Source of the DNA: Chlamydiota bacterium
Lineage (GTDB): Bacteria > Chlamydiota > Chlamydiia > Chlamydiales > Parachlamydiaceae
DNA: 47,994 nt
Reading direction: 5' to 3'
Assembly: GCA_013286645.1 (NCBI GenBank)
Contig: JABDFJ010000010.1
Location: 1-47,994, forward strand
Below the pieces are notes generated by a model. That model was not told the DNA's origin. It searched no databases and saw nothing but the letters and a program-made list of their open reading frames with translations. This document shows, piece after piece, positions 1 through 8,171 of this stretch (the first letter of the stretch is position 1; the number at the start of each line of letters is the position of its first letter). The position numbers and the translations under genes were made by a program.

Positions 1-1519
1 AAGCCATTGGCGCGCTAAATGCCAAATCCGCGAGGTCGATTTTTTCGACAAAGGACATAGCATCCACAGGTGTCGATTCGGTGCCGTCTAAAATCAGGGA
101 CAACGCTTGATCTAGATTGTGAGTGACCGCTAATGGATGTTTGATTTCAGGATTTTTTGCAATTTGGATGTTAACTAATGGCAATTTCTCCCGAATTTTT
201 TGGGCTTGTTTGTGAAGCATCTCTTGGACGGTTGGATCACTGTCTGCGGCTTTCTTTTGTTCTAGCAGATAGTTAGCGATGCCGTCGTAAATATTAGTTA
301 AATCTTGAGTAGCTTTTTCGATGTGATTTTGTTCCGATTCTTCTTGGAGAAAGCGTTCTTGCCGATAGGAATGCAAGACGCGCTCTCCTACTTTAGTACC
401 TGTAAACAGTGCGCCTGCGGCAACCAGAGCTGTGGCCCCCGCCACTGGCAGCCAGGCGTCGCCGGTTTTAGCTTCACTTACAAGGGCTGTTGCTGTTTCC
501 AATACAGCTGGTGCAACAACTTTTGTCACTGCTGCCGCAATTGCAGGCACAGATAGAGTTGATAACAAACCAACAGCAACAGAATGCACATAGCTAACAG
601 ATGTATGGTTAATCCCTAAGCGGTCTTCTCTGGCTGCTTGTAGGTGATTCAAAGCATTCGCCGAGATGCAATTTTTAGCAAAACCACCTGCTGGCAGTAC
701 GCTCATTAGATTGGCATTATATTGATTGTCGTTTAGTGATTTTGGACTTTTCACTTCCAATTGGAAGTTGTCGATCAAACCTAGCACCGTGATGACTTCA
801 TCCAGAATTTGGCTACATTCAGAAGGTCCAATATCAATTTGTTGCAAAGCTTCTGAAATCATCGGCAACTTAGATTCTAATTTTTTGGCAAACATTTTCA
901 ATTCATACATAGAATCGGGATCTTTCAATGCTTGCTGATATAAGGAAGCTAAGTAATGGGCGATACCATAATAGGCTTCTTTTTGGACTTGCACTTTTTG
1001 GACATGTCGATCGCGTTTAAATAGTTCGACATTTTCCTCTTTACGTGTGTAAGGCACAACGGCGATGTCGCTAGCTTTATTGGCTAAGGTATGTGTGGTG
1101 GCAACAAGTGTTAATCCTAAGAAATTCAAGGGTTTAACCCCAAACACTGCATCCACAGCTTTATTTACAACTAGAGCGCCTGCTACAACACCACCACTCA
1201 ACAATAGGTGGTCCATATTTTTGCACAAATGCACCAGTCCCATTCCTGTCAGTACAATCGGTATGGCCGTTACACCAAGCAGCACGGCAGAACCATGTGC
1301 GAATTTCGTTAAGTAATGGCACGCGCCGAGTGTAGCATTGTGGATATCTGAATGACATTTTTTGGCAACTTGCGTGATAGCAGCATCGCAAACTATGTGG
1401 CGCTTAAACAAGCCTTTACGCGAATTATTCTCATCAACAGCTAAGATATTATACAACATACCTTCAGCAGCTGCTAGTTTAGCCTGTTGTATAGGTTTGG
1501 AAAAATTCAATGTAGACAT
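1..1519 (-). CDS. Hypothetical hydrophobic protein with internal duplication, C-terminus cut by window edge
   Basis: The reading frame is open from an ATG at 1519 to the left window edge, about 506 codons without a stop, so the protein is partial. I do not recognise a family. It has two similar modules. Each has a pair of hydrophobic segments (about residues 70-135 and 320-375) followed by a helical region. The helical regions align: YYGIAHYLASLYQQ...ESKLPMI near residue 178 and YDGIANYLLEQ...REKLPLV near residue 410. Paired hydrophobic segments resemble the bilobed domain of chlamydial inclusion membrane (Inc) proteins, but here the pair occurs twice. A location in a host-derived membrane is inference only. 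It is divergent from the glucosidase gene at 1654. Confidence 0.75.
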   Translation of the reverse strand, partial: MSTLNFSKPIQQAKLAAAEGMLYNILAVDENNSRKGLFKRHIVCDAAITQVAKKCHSDIHNATLGACHYLTKFAHGSAVLLGVTAIPIVLTGMGLVHLCKNMDHLLLSGGVVAGALVVNKAVDAVFGVKPLNFLGLTLVATTHTLANKASDIAVVPYTRKEENVELFKRDRHVQKVQVQKEAYYGIAHYLASLYQQALKDPDSMYELKMFAKKLESKLPMISEALQQIDIGPSECSQILDEVITVLGLIDNFQLEVKSPKSLNDNQYNANLMSVLPAGGFAKNCISANALNHLQAAREDRLGINHTSVSYVHSVAVGLLSTLSVPAIAAAVTKVVAPAVLETATALVSEAKTGDAWLPVAGATALVAAGALFTGTKVGERVLHSYRQERFLQEESEQNHIEKATQDLTNIYDGIANYLLEQKKAADSDPTVQEMLHKQAQKIREKLPLVNIQIAKNPEIKHPLAVTHNLDQALSLILDGTESTPVDAMSFVEKIDLADLAFSAPMA

Positions 1520-1653
1520 AAAGCCTCTTATTTAAGTATTTATTATTTATATTGGTATAATTAAAGTGAGAAGTATAATCTAAATTAAGATTTGATTCAA
1601 GGCAATTATGCTCCGCTTTTTGGAAAATAAATACTTGATTTTATGGTGGTTAG

Positions 1654-4371
1654 ATGCCTAATAAGACAAAAGAACAACTGCGTTTAATCGAGCACAGAGA
1701 TCGCAGCAAAGACTGGCGCCATTGGGGTCCGTACTTAAGCGATCGTTCGTGGGGCTCTGTACGAGAGGATTATAGCGATAACGGCGACGCCTGGGAGTAT
1801 TTTTCTCACGATCATGCACGCAGTAGAGCTTATCGGTGGAATGAAGATGGTCTCGGAGGCATATCTGACCGGATGCAATTTTTATGTTTTGCCCCTGCCT
1901 TTTGGAACGGACGCGACCCTATTCTTAAAGAGCGGTATTTTGGGCTGACGAATAATGAAGGCAATCATGGTGAAGATGTAAAGGAATATTACTTTTATAT
2001 AGACAATACGCCCACACATAGTTACATGAAGATGCTATATAAGTATCCCCAGACCGAATACCCTTATCTCAAGCTCATCGAAGAAAATCGCAAACGCACC
2101 ACCCAAGATCCCGAATATGAGCTCCTTGATACTGGCATTTTCGATCAAGGTCGCTACTTTGACATCTTCATCGAATATGCTAAAGCAGATCAAGATGATG
2201 TTCTAATCAAAATCACAGCACATAATCGTGGCCCTGATGCAGCAGAACTTTACATATTGCCTACATTATGGTTTCGCAATACATGGAGTTGGGGATATCC
2301 TGAAGGACCGATGGGTGATGTCCCTAGTATGCCAAAACTCCACCTTGATCAACCCTCAAATCATGATGTTACAGCGATCTATGCAGATCATCCAACATTG
2401 TCGAACTACACATTATATGCAGAAGGAACTAACAAAGCACTCTTTACAAATAACGATACAAATAACGAGCGCATTTTCCATTCTCCTAATACCACGCCCT
2501 ATGTGAAAGACGCTTTTCATCGGCATCTCATTGGTAAAGAACATGGCATTGTCAATCATCTGCACGAAGGGACAAAAGCAGCCTTAGTCTATCATTCGAC
2601 TGTTAATCCTGGCGCAGCGTGGACGGTACGTTTGCGACTAACAAATGGACAGTTAGTAGCTCCTTTTAAAGATTTCGATGCCATATTTACTGTGCGTAAA
2701 GAGGAAGCGGACGAGTTCTACCATTCAATGCAAAGTGATAAAATTTCGGCTGAAGAGAATAGCGTGCAACGTCAAGCATTAGCTGGTCTGTTGTGGTCAA
2801 AGCAATTGTATTATTATGATGTCAAACAATGGCGCAACGGTGATCCAGTGCCTCCTTGTCAACGTAAAAAGCCGTTAGATAGAAATCACCAATGGGATCA
2901 CTTGGTGAATTTCGACGTGATCTCGATGCCCGACAAATGGGAATTTCCCTGGTATGCCAGCTGGGATTTAGCCTTCCATTGTGTGTCGTTGGTGCTTGTT
3001 GACCCCGACTTTGCCAAGCGCCAGCTAACACTCATGACCCGTGAATGGTATCTCCATCCTAATGGACAACTGCCCGCCTATGAATGGGCCTTCGGTGACG
3101 CAAACCCTCCTGTGCTCGCTTGGGCTGCTTGGCGTGTGTACAAAATCGACGCGCATATTACAGGGACTTTAGACATTGAATTCCTTAGTGGAATATTCCA
3201 TAAGCTCTTGTTGAATTTTACCTGGTGGGTAAACCGCAAAGATTCGGCAGGACGCAATGTATTCCAGGGGGGGTTTTTAGGACTAGATAATATCAGCTTA
3301 TTCAACCGCAGTGCGCCTTTGCCTAGTGGTGGGCACATCTATCAGTCCGATGCCACCGCGTGGATGGCCTTCTATTGCATCATTATGATCAAAATTGCCA
3401 TAGAGCTTTCACGCGATCGCGCTGTCTATCAAGACATGGCCTCCAAGTTTTTTGAGCATTTTATGCGCATTGGGGATGCGATGCTTAATTGTGGGGGCAA
3501 AGGGCAAAGTCTATGGGCGCCTGAAGATGGCTTTTTTTATGACGTGATCAGCATGCCTAACGGCAAAATCACACATTTGAAAGTGCGATCACTTGTCGGA
3601 TTGCTGCCGCTGCTGGCTGTTGAAACAGCTCCCGATGAATATGTGAATCAACACCCTCTTTTTAAGGAACGCGTGATGTGGTTTTTAACCCACCATCCTA
3701 TGTTCCAGCAAAATATGGCACCGATTCATGTGGTCGATGGTAAGAAGAAACGTTTACTGGCTGTACTCACAGAGGATAAACTTAAAAGCGTTTTGAGCTA
3801 TCTGCTCGACGAAAACGAATTTCTTTCTGAATATGGAATTCGATCTATTTCCAAATATCATGAAAAAAATCCTTACAAACTTACTATCGAAGGCAAAGAC
3901 TACACCATCAGCTATGAGCCGGGAGAATCGCAAACGCGCTTATTCGGGGGCAACTCCAACTGGCGAGGACCTATCTGGCTCCCCCTTAATTTTCTTATCA
4001 TCGAATCGCTGCAAAAATTCCATTATTACTATGGGAATGAATTTAAAGTCGAATGCCCTACAGGCTCAGGCAATTGGATGACACTTTGGGAAGTAGCCAC
4101 AGAGATCTCACAAAGACTGATCAACCTTTTCATGCCGAATAACAAAGGACAGCGTCCGATTTTCGGCGAACATGAAATTTTCGCTAAAGATCCGTACTGG
4201 CGCGATTTGGTGCTCTTTAATGAGTATTTTCATGGTGATAGCGGCAAAGGGCTAGGAGCGAGTCATCAAACAGGTTGGACTTCACTTGTGGCCAAACTTG
4301 TGCAGCAATCCGGACGTTCCGCTAAACGCACATGGCGGGAGCAATCGGCCCATTACAAAACCAAGCTTTAG
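1654..4371 (+). CDS. GH63-like glucosidase (mannosyl-oligosaccharide glucosidase-type)
   Basis: The 905-residue cytosolic protein (no signal peptide) resembles the large bacterial glucosidases with a glycosyl hydrolase family 63 C-terminal domain. The conserved N-terminal block is at residues 22-73 (WGPYLSDRSWGSVREDYS and HDHARSRAYRWNEDG). The (alpha/alpha)6-barrel part includes WEFPWYASWDLAFH near residue 430 and GGNSNWRGPIWLPLNF near 765. Family members hydrolyse alpha-glucosidic bonds in oligosaccharides; the substrate cannot be read from sequence. The ATG follows a weak purine stretch (tggtggttag). The gene stands alone, convergent with the cytochrome gene 27 bp downstream. Length and domain order look complete. 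Confidence 0.85.
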   Translation: MPNKTKEQLRLIEHRDRSKDWRHWGPYLSDRSWGSVREDYSDNGDAWEYFSHDHARSRAYRWNEDGLGGISDRMQFLCFAPAFWNGRDPILKERYFGLTNNEGNHGEDVKEYYFYIDNTPTHSYMKMLYKYPQTEYPYLKLIEENRKRTTQDPEYELLDTGIFDQGRYFDIFIEYAKADQDDVLIKITAHNRGPDAAELYILPTLWFRNTWSWGYPEGPMGDVPSMPKLHLDQPSNHDVTAIYADHPTLSNYTLYAEGTNKALFTNNDTNNERIFHSPNTTPYVKDAFHRHLIGKEHGIVNHLHEGTKAALVYHSTVNPGAAWTVRLRLTNGQLVAPFKDFDAIFTVRKEEADEFYHSMQSDKISAEENSVQRQALAGLLWSKQLYYYDVKQWRNGDPVPPCQRKKPLDRNHQWDHLVNFDVISMPDKWEFPWYASWDLAFHCVSLVLVDPDFAKRQLTLMTREWYLHPNGQLPAYEWAFGDANPPVLAWAAWRVYKIDAHITGTLDIEFLSGIFHKLLLNFTWWVNRKDSAGRNVFQGGFLGLDNISLFNRSAPLPSGGHIYQSDATAWMAFYCIIMIKIAIELSRDRAVYQDMASKFFEHFMRIGDAMLNCGGKGQSLWAPEDGFFYDVISMPNGKITHLKVRSLVGLLPLLAVETAPDEYVNQHPLFKERVMWFLTHHPMFQQNMAPIHVVDGKKKRLLAVLTEDKLKSVLSYLLDENEFLSEYGIRSISKYHEKNPYKLTIEGKDYTISYEPGESQTRLFGGNSNWRGPIWLPLNFLIIESLQKFHYYYGNEFKVECPTGSGNWMTLWEVATEISQRLINLFMPNNKGQRPIFGEHEIFAKDPYWRDLVLFNEYFHGDSGKGLGASHQTGWTSLVAKLVQQSGRSAKRTWREQSAHYKTKL

Positions 4372-4398
4372 AAGCTGACAAGACTGACAGGAAATAAG

Positions 4399-5238
4399 TC
4401 AGTTGGTGTCTTTAGGGCGCGAATGTGAAAGGATGTAAGCTGCCACATCAAGCGCTTGCTTTTCAGTGAGCACGGGGGTAGCATCATCGTAAGGCATGTT
4501 CCAATAGATAAAGGCTGCCAACGTCTCTGGGCGGTTGAAACCTGCTGCATCATTGAAACTATGCTCTCCCCACAAAGGGGGATTATTTTCCCCTCCCTGT
4601 CCATCATCGCGATGGCATAAGGCGCAGTATGTGTGGTAGACACGCTTTCCTTGTTCCGCATCACCTTTGCTTTGCACCGAGAGAGGTTTTAACCCAAGCC
4701 AGGGGATTGGCGCATAAATAGGGACGTCTTTTGATATCCAATGTAGATATGTCACAACAGACAGCATCAATTCACTATCTAACGGCAAGGCTGTGCCATT
4801 CATACTACGCATAAAACAATTGTTAATACGCGCTGGAAGGTCTAAAACACGCTTAGCACGATCTTCATAGCTTGGATATTTTGCTGCGACGCCCACTAAT
4901 GAAATGCTGCCCTGAACTCCTCCAGTGGTATCTCCCCCGGAGAAGTGACAATTGGTGCAGTTTAAGCCGTCCCCAATGTATTGTTTAGCATACGTTTGTG
5001 TATCGATAAGAACAAGATAGCCTTGTCTGGCATAGTGTCGTATGCCATTTGGAGCTTCATTGGGATCAACGAGGTCCAGCTTATAACGCGTCAAAGTGGC
5101 AGCTTCGCGCGCTTGTTTATGCGCTAAATAATCTCGCGTTGGCGATGAGATGCCCATCTCACCTGCACGAAAGAGGTACACAACAAAAAAAATAAAGCCG
5201 ATTACACAGAGACAGCCTAATATTGCGCGTTTAATCAT
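4399..5238 (-). CDS. Di-haem cytochrome c, TsdA/SoxA-like
   Basis: There are two haem-binding CxxCH motifs, CTNCH (residues 104-108 counted from the upstream ATG at 5268) and CALCH (215-219). A Cys in NNCFMRSMNG (151) lies 43 residues after the first haem histidine, the arrangement that gives the Cys axial ligand in thiosulfate dehydrogenase TsdA. The IYWNMPY motif near 258 could supply the second haem's ligand. I chose the second Met (ATG 5238): it is followed directly by a hydrophobic signal-anchor (IKRAILGCLCVIGFIFFVVYL) and preceded by a GGATGG-like site, while 5268 has none. Expected periplasmic, membrane-tethered. TsdA interconverts thiosulfate and tetrathionate; a general electron-transfer role is the alternative. 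Confidence 0.85.
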   Translation of the reverse strand: MIKRAILGCLCVIGFIFFVVYLFRAGEMGISSPTRDYLAHKQAREAATLTRYKLDLVDPNEAPNGIRHYARQGYLVLIDTQTYAKQYIGDGLNCTNCHFSGGDTTGGVQGSISLVGVAAKYPSYEDRAKRVLDLPARINNCFMRSMNGTALPLDSELMLSVVTYLHWISKDVPIYAPIPWLGLKPLSVQSKGDAEQGKRVYHTYCALCHRDDGQGGENNPPLWGEHSFNDAAGFNRPETLAAFIYWNMPYDDATPVLTEKQALDVAAYILSHSRPKDTN

Positions 5239-5300
5239 GCATCCATCCGATGTCAATATGGAATTCATCTATCAAATAGTCATTTGAATCGCAAGCTAAT

Positions 5301-5436
5301 TAATTGGACATGGACGAACTGGACTGATTGGACGACCTGGACTACCTGGACGAATTGGACGAATAGAACGCAGTTAGAAAGAGCCGTCCAGTTTGTCCAA
5401 TTCGTCCAATCAGTCCAGTTCGTCCATGTCCAATTA
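5301..5436. repeat. TGGAC 9-bp-period hairpin, copy 1
   Basis: Both arms are tandem 9-mers carrying GGAC every 9 bp on the left and GTCC on the right. The outer 31 bp (5301-5331 and 5406-5436) are perfectly complementary; inner units pair imperfectly. It lies between the divergent cytochrome and J-domain genes, so it cannot be a terminator of either. The outer end begins TTGGACATGGAC, shared with copies at 40058, 44892 and (less the TTG) 47905. Confidence 0.9.
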
Positions 5437-5495
5437 TCATCATTATTCTCCTTATTATTACCACTATTCTTTAACTAATCTTAATCATTTATTGC

Positions 5496-5501
5496 TATAA
5501 T
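5496..5501 (+). promoter_or_regulatory. Candidate -10 box for the J-domain gene
   Basis: A perfect TATAAT lies 39 bp before the ATG at 5541, in AT-rich DNA. No convincing -35 is present at 17 bp; TTAACT at 19 bp is the nearest. Confidence 0.35.
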
Positions 5502-5540
5502 ATTGATTACTTTTAAAATAAAGCGTCAAAAAGGATCTAT

Positions 5541-6953
5541 ATGAAAGTCGTGTCAAATTATCCAAGCCCTGCGTTAGTGACTTACAGTCCACAGATCGTT
5601 AGTCCAAACAACTCACCTGCGCTACCAGCAGTTACCAGCGAAGCACCCACCAAAGATCCCTTAAGCATCGACAAACTCGACGTCCTACTTTTTGCTGCTT
5701 CTGCCTATATGTGGTCGGTTAAATACATCAACAATGATCAACTCGATTCTGCCACTTTGATCAAATTAACCGCGGGGAAAATCATTGTTTCAGGTTTGCG
5801 CCTATTCAAAAGCATGCAGACCTGGAAGGGCTTTTTCGCGCACCAGCTCCTTAAAGCTGGCTTAGTAGGTGCGGGGGTCTTTATGCCTGAAGTGCGTCCT
5901 GCAGCTTATGTCTTCAATGCGTTTACTATCGGTCATCTCGCACATAGTGCCTTGAGTGGATTAGCCACATGCTGGAAAAATGCTGCCGACCGTCCTGTAC
6001 GCGCGATGTTAAAAGCGCTTGTCACACATCTTCCAACGGCGGTGGTTGCCCTCGATAAAGTCAGCGAATTGAGCTATAAGAACTTTGAACAAAGCACCTT
6101 CACTGACCCCCTACAACGAGCTGATGAGGTTATTATTTCAAAAGAGCAAAAAGAAGCCTGTGAGTTATTGCCCGATGATAAGCAGTGTTTGCCGAAACTC
6201 AGCGAAACAAGACTACATTGCATTGCAGACCCTAATTCTAAAGCATGTCTCGCTGGTAGAGCATATTTCATGCCCCATATGGATTATATGCATAGAAATA
6301 CCGCCTGCCTAAAGAATGGATACCATATCAGTACTGAATGTACAACAAAATCACGCGCCCTCTTTGATCTGTGCTTCAAAGATGATACTTCTGAAGCTTG
6401 TAAGGATGGACGTGATGCTTTTGCTAACTATCAGCAAAGAACCAACTACTTTAGTGAACAACGAGAAAAGTACTTTAAAAACAACGCTAAAACTAATGCT
6501 ACAGCGCATGTCAATACAACAGCCACGCATGATGTCCCAATGGAAACGGTTTTAAGATCAAATTACCTCGCAGCGTGTGAAAAAAAGCTAGAAACACCGG
6601 CCTGTGAAATAGCAGAAGATAAACTTCGAGAATATTTGAATGGCGACACTGGCACAGCTACTAATAACGATGGATGTCCAAAGATTGGTGCGGACAAGTT
6701 GGCAACGCTCAATGTAAAGTCAGCCGCTGATAGGGTCTTAGATCCAACGCTAAAGCCCTCCTGCCCAGAACATGCCAAAGTGATTTTGATGGGCTCGGCA
6801 GAAGATCTCAATTGCAAGAGCGCCAAACGCGTCTATCTCAAGCTGCAAAAAGAGTTTCACCCCGACCGTGTATCTGAAAAGGAACTAGCCACAACAATTA
6901 CCCAAAAGATTGGACCGGCTTGGGAAACGGTAAAGAAACAGTTTAAGTGTTAA
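5541..6953 (+). CDS. Hypothetical Cys-rich protein with C-terminal J-domain-like module
   Basis: The 470-residue protein starts at an ATG preceded by AAAAAGGA. The N-terminal half has a Pro/Ser-rich leader and hydrophobic segments around residues 100-145 (LLKAGLVGAGVFM...). The middle has many cysteines (ACELLPDDKQC, HCIADPNSKAC, ACEKKLETPAC). The C-terminal 45 residues resemble the core of a J domain: YLKLQKEFHPDR carries the HPD tripeptide (about 439-441) needed to stimulate Hsp70 ATPase, followed by a helix ending in TVKKQFKC. J domains are usually N-terminal. A secreted effector that recruits host or bacterial Hsp70 is possible but inferred. Confidence 0.75.
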   Translation: MKVVSNYPSPALVTYSPQIVSPNNSPALPAVTSEAPTKDPLSIDKLDVLLFAASAYMWSVKYINNDQLDSATLIKLTAGKIIVSGLRLFKSMQTWKGFFAHQLLKAGLVGAGVFMPEVRPAAYVFNAFTIGHLAHSALSGLATCWKNAADRPVRAMLKALVTHLPTAVVALDKVSELSYKNFEQSTFTDPLQRADEVIISKEQKEACELLPDDKQCLPKLSETRLHCIADPNSKACLAGRAYFMPHMDYMHRNTACLKNGYHISTECTTKSRALFDLCFKDDTSEACKDGRDAFANYQQRTNYFSEQREKYFKNNAKTNATAHVNTTATHDVPMETVLRSNYLAACEKKLETPACEIAEDKLREYLNGDTGTATNNDGCPKIGADKLATLNVKSAADRVLDPTLKPSCPEHAKVILMGSAEDLNCKSAKRVYLKLQKEFHPDRVSEKELATTITQKIGPAWETVKKQFKC

Positions 6954-6970
6954 ATTTCAATGAGGCTGGA

Positions 6971-7696
6971 TCATCCCTTTGGAAGCTCTTTGGGTTGATT
7001 CGGCTTCCATACGGCCACCATTTTAGCAATAATTGTAGCCACGAAAAGCTGTCCAAACATCGCTTCAAGCACCGTCAATGTTTTCACATATTGATGTAGC
7101 GGCACGATATCGCCTAAACCTAAGGTCGTTATTGTGCAAAAACTATAATAAAAGAGATTAAACTGGTCTGTCACGGCATTGATCAAATGATGTACCCCTG
7201 GTTGAGCCTCATCAAGGCCTTTAAAGCTATCGGGCACAAAAAAATTGGCTAACCAATAAGCTTTTGACCACGCTATCCCTGCCAGCAAGTAGATGATGAT
7301 CGCTCCAAAGATCAAATTTGTATCAATATCAGTGGCAAATAAAACCTTCTTAGCGATGATCACCATAGAAAGCACCAAAAAGAAACTAAGCACCATTTGG
7401 CTAAAAGCTAAGAGGGTCAACGAATTCGAAGCTATCCCCCAAAGATCTAAAACCACAAAAGGAATAACTAGCATAAAGGCCCACAGCAGCAAAGTATGCT
7501 CTTTTCTAAAATTCCACAGCATCGATGCCATCAGGAGATAAAAACAGGTCTGCACAAAAAGAGCTTGGTAAAACCCTTTCATCAAGATAGGCGCCACTAA
7601 GATGATCACTACGAGTAAAGCGAAGGTGGTCAAAAAACCACGTAGAGGCTTATGCGATTTATCTGGATGAGCATTATCGGCGGGATCGGCATTCAT
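6971..7696 (-). CDS. Potassium channel, ion_trans_2 type
   Basis: The membrane protein has about six hydrophobic segments. The pore region near residues 190-205 reads YSFCTITTLGLGDIVP, matching the K+ selectivity filter (usually TxGYGD) with Leu in place of Tyr/Phe. A last transmembrane helix follows (LEAMFGQLFVATIIAKMV). There is no RCK/TrkA-N domain, so it is a bare voltage-gated-like or leak channel. The internal ATG at 7696 has GGAG six bases upstream and is preferred to 7720. The gene is convergent with the J-domain gene (17 bp apart). Confidence 0.85.
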   Translation of the reverse strand: MNADPADNAHPDKSHKPLRGFLTTFALLVVIILVAPILMKGFYQALFVQTCFYLLMASMLWNFRKEHTLLLWAFMLVIPFVVLDLWGIASNSLTLLAFSQMVLSFFLVLSMVIIAKKVLFATDIDTNLIFGAIIIYLLAGIAWSKAYWLANFFVPDSFKGLDEAQPGVHHLINAVTDQFNLFYYSFCTITTLGLGDIVPLHQYVKTLTVLEAMFGQLFVATIIAKMVAVWKPNQPKELPKG

Positions 7697-7772
7697 AGGT
7701 GCTCCATATATTTGATGCACTGATGATCATAAACAGAGTATCAAATTTTTCCTATAAGGTAAATCGGAAGCT

Positions 7773-7805
7773 ACAAAGGGACCTAAAGTACTAAAGGACG
7801 TTTTA
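7773..7805. repeat. AAAGGACCT repeat, left arm of a cassette
   Basis: Tandem imperfect units (aaagggacct, aaagtact, aaaggacg) are the reverse complement in type of the array at 8127-8166. The two arms enclose the small membrane-protein gene 7922-8107 and its promoter. Confidence 0.7.
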
Positions 7806-7860
7806 AACACTTACCACGGAGATTTTCGTAAAGATTTTTTCAATTCGATGTAATAAAATC

Positions 7861-7889
7861 TTGTCTGTTTATGTTTTATTATGTAAAAT
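7861..7889 (+). promoter_or_regulatory. Candidate sigma-70-type promoter
   Basis: TTGTCT (7861-7866) and TAAAAT (7884-7889) are separated by exactly 17 bp, 33 bp before the ATG at 7922. It lies inside the repeat-bracketed cassette. Confidence 0.5.
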
Positions 7890-7921
7890 GTTAATATTTA
7901 ACTATTTAATAGCGTGGTTTT

Positions 7922-8107
7922 ATGGATATTGAATTAATGCCGAGTATTTATTGTTTCCTAGCCGGCGCCCTCATTGCTCTTGTGGCAGTAGGTGTGTTGC
8001 GCATTTTTTATCCACATAAAATCATCAAGGCACTTAATGCCACTGAAGCCGATTTTATCGCTGATGAGGAAATCGAAGCAAAAGAAGACGAAATCGCTAA
8101 ACGCTGA
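7922..8107 (+). CDS. Small single-pass membrane protein
   Basis: The 61-residue ORF has one clear transmembrane helix near the N-terminus (YCFLAGALIALVAVGVLRIFY) and a charged acidic/lysine C-terminal tail (DEEIEAKEDEIAKR). No family is recognised. A good promoter precedes it but the Shine-Dalgarno sequence is weak. It is bracketed by inverted AAAGGACCT arrays at 7773-7805 and 8127-8166, the same repeat type that brackets the four-helix-bundle gene at 16125. The gene could be cargo or simply an ordinary small gene between two repeats. Confidence 0.55.
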   Translation: MDIELMPSIYCFLAGALIALVAVGVLRIFYPHKIIKALNATEADFIADEEIEAKEDEIAKR

Positions 8108-8126
8108 TTTCACCGTATAACGGCAG

Positions 8127-8166
8127 CGTCCTTTAGGTCGTTTTGGTCCTTTTTGTCCCTTTTTTT
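8127..8166. repeat. AAAGGACCT repeat, right arm (reverse orientation)
   Basis: The array has GTCC/GTCG/GTCC/GTCC at 9-bp steps and ends in a T run. It lies between the convergent small gene and CDF gene and could also terminate transcription of the + strand gene. Confidence 0.75.
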
Positions 8167-8171
8167 GATGC

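Noticed and set aside
5284-5478. 64-residue ORF rich in Trp-Thr (NWTDWTTWTTW)
   Set aside because: It is a translation of the TGGAC hairpin arms; the 9-bp units give a repeated WT-x peptide. No ribosome site or conserved feature.
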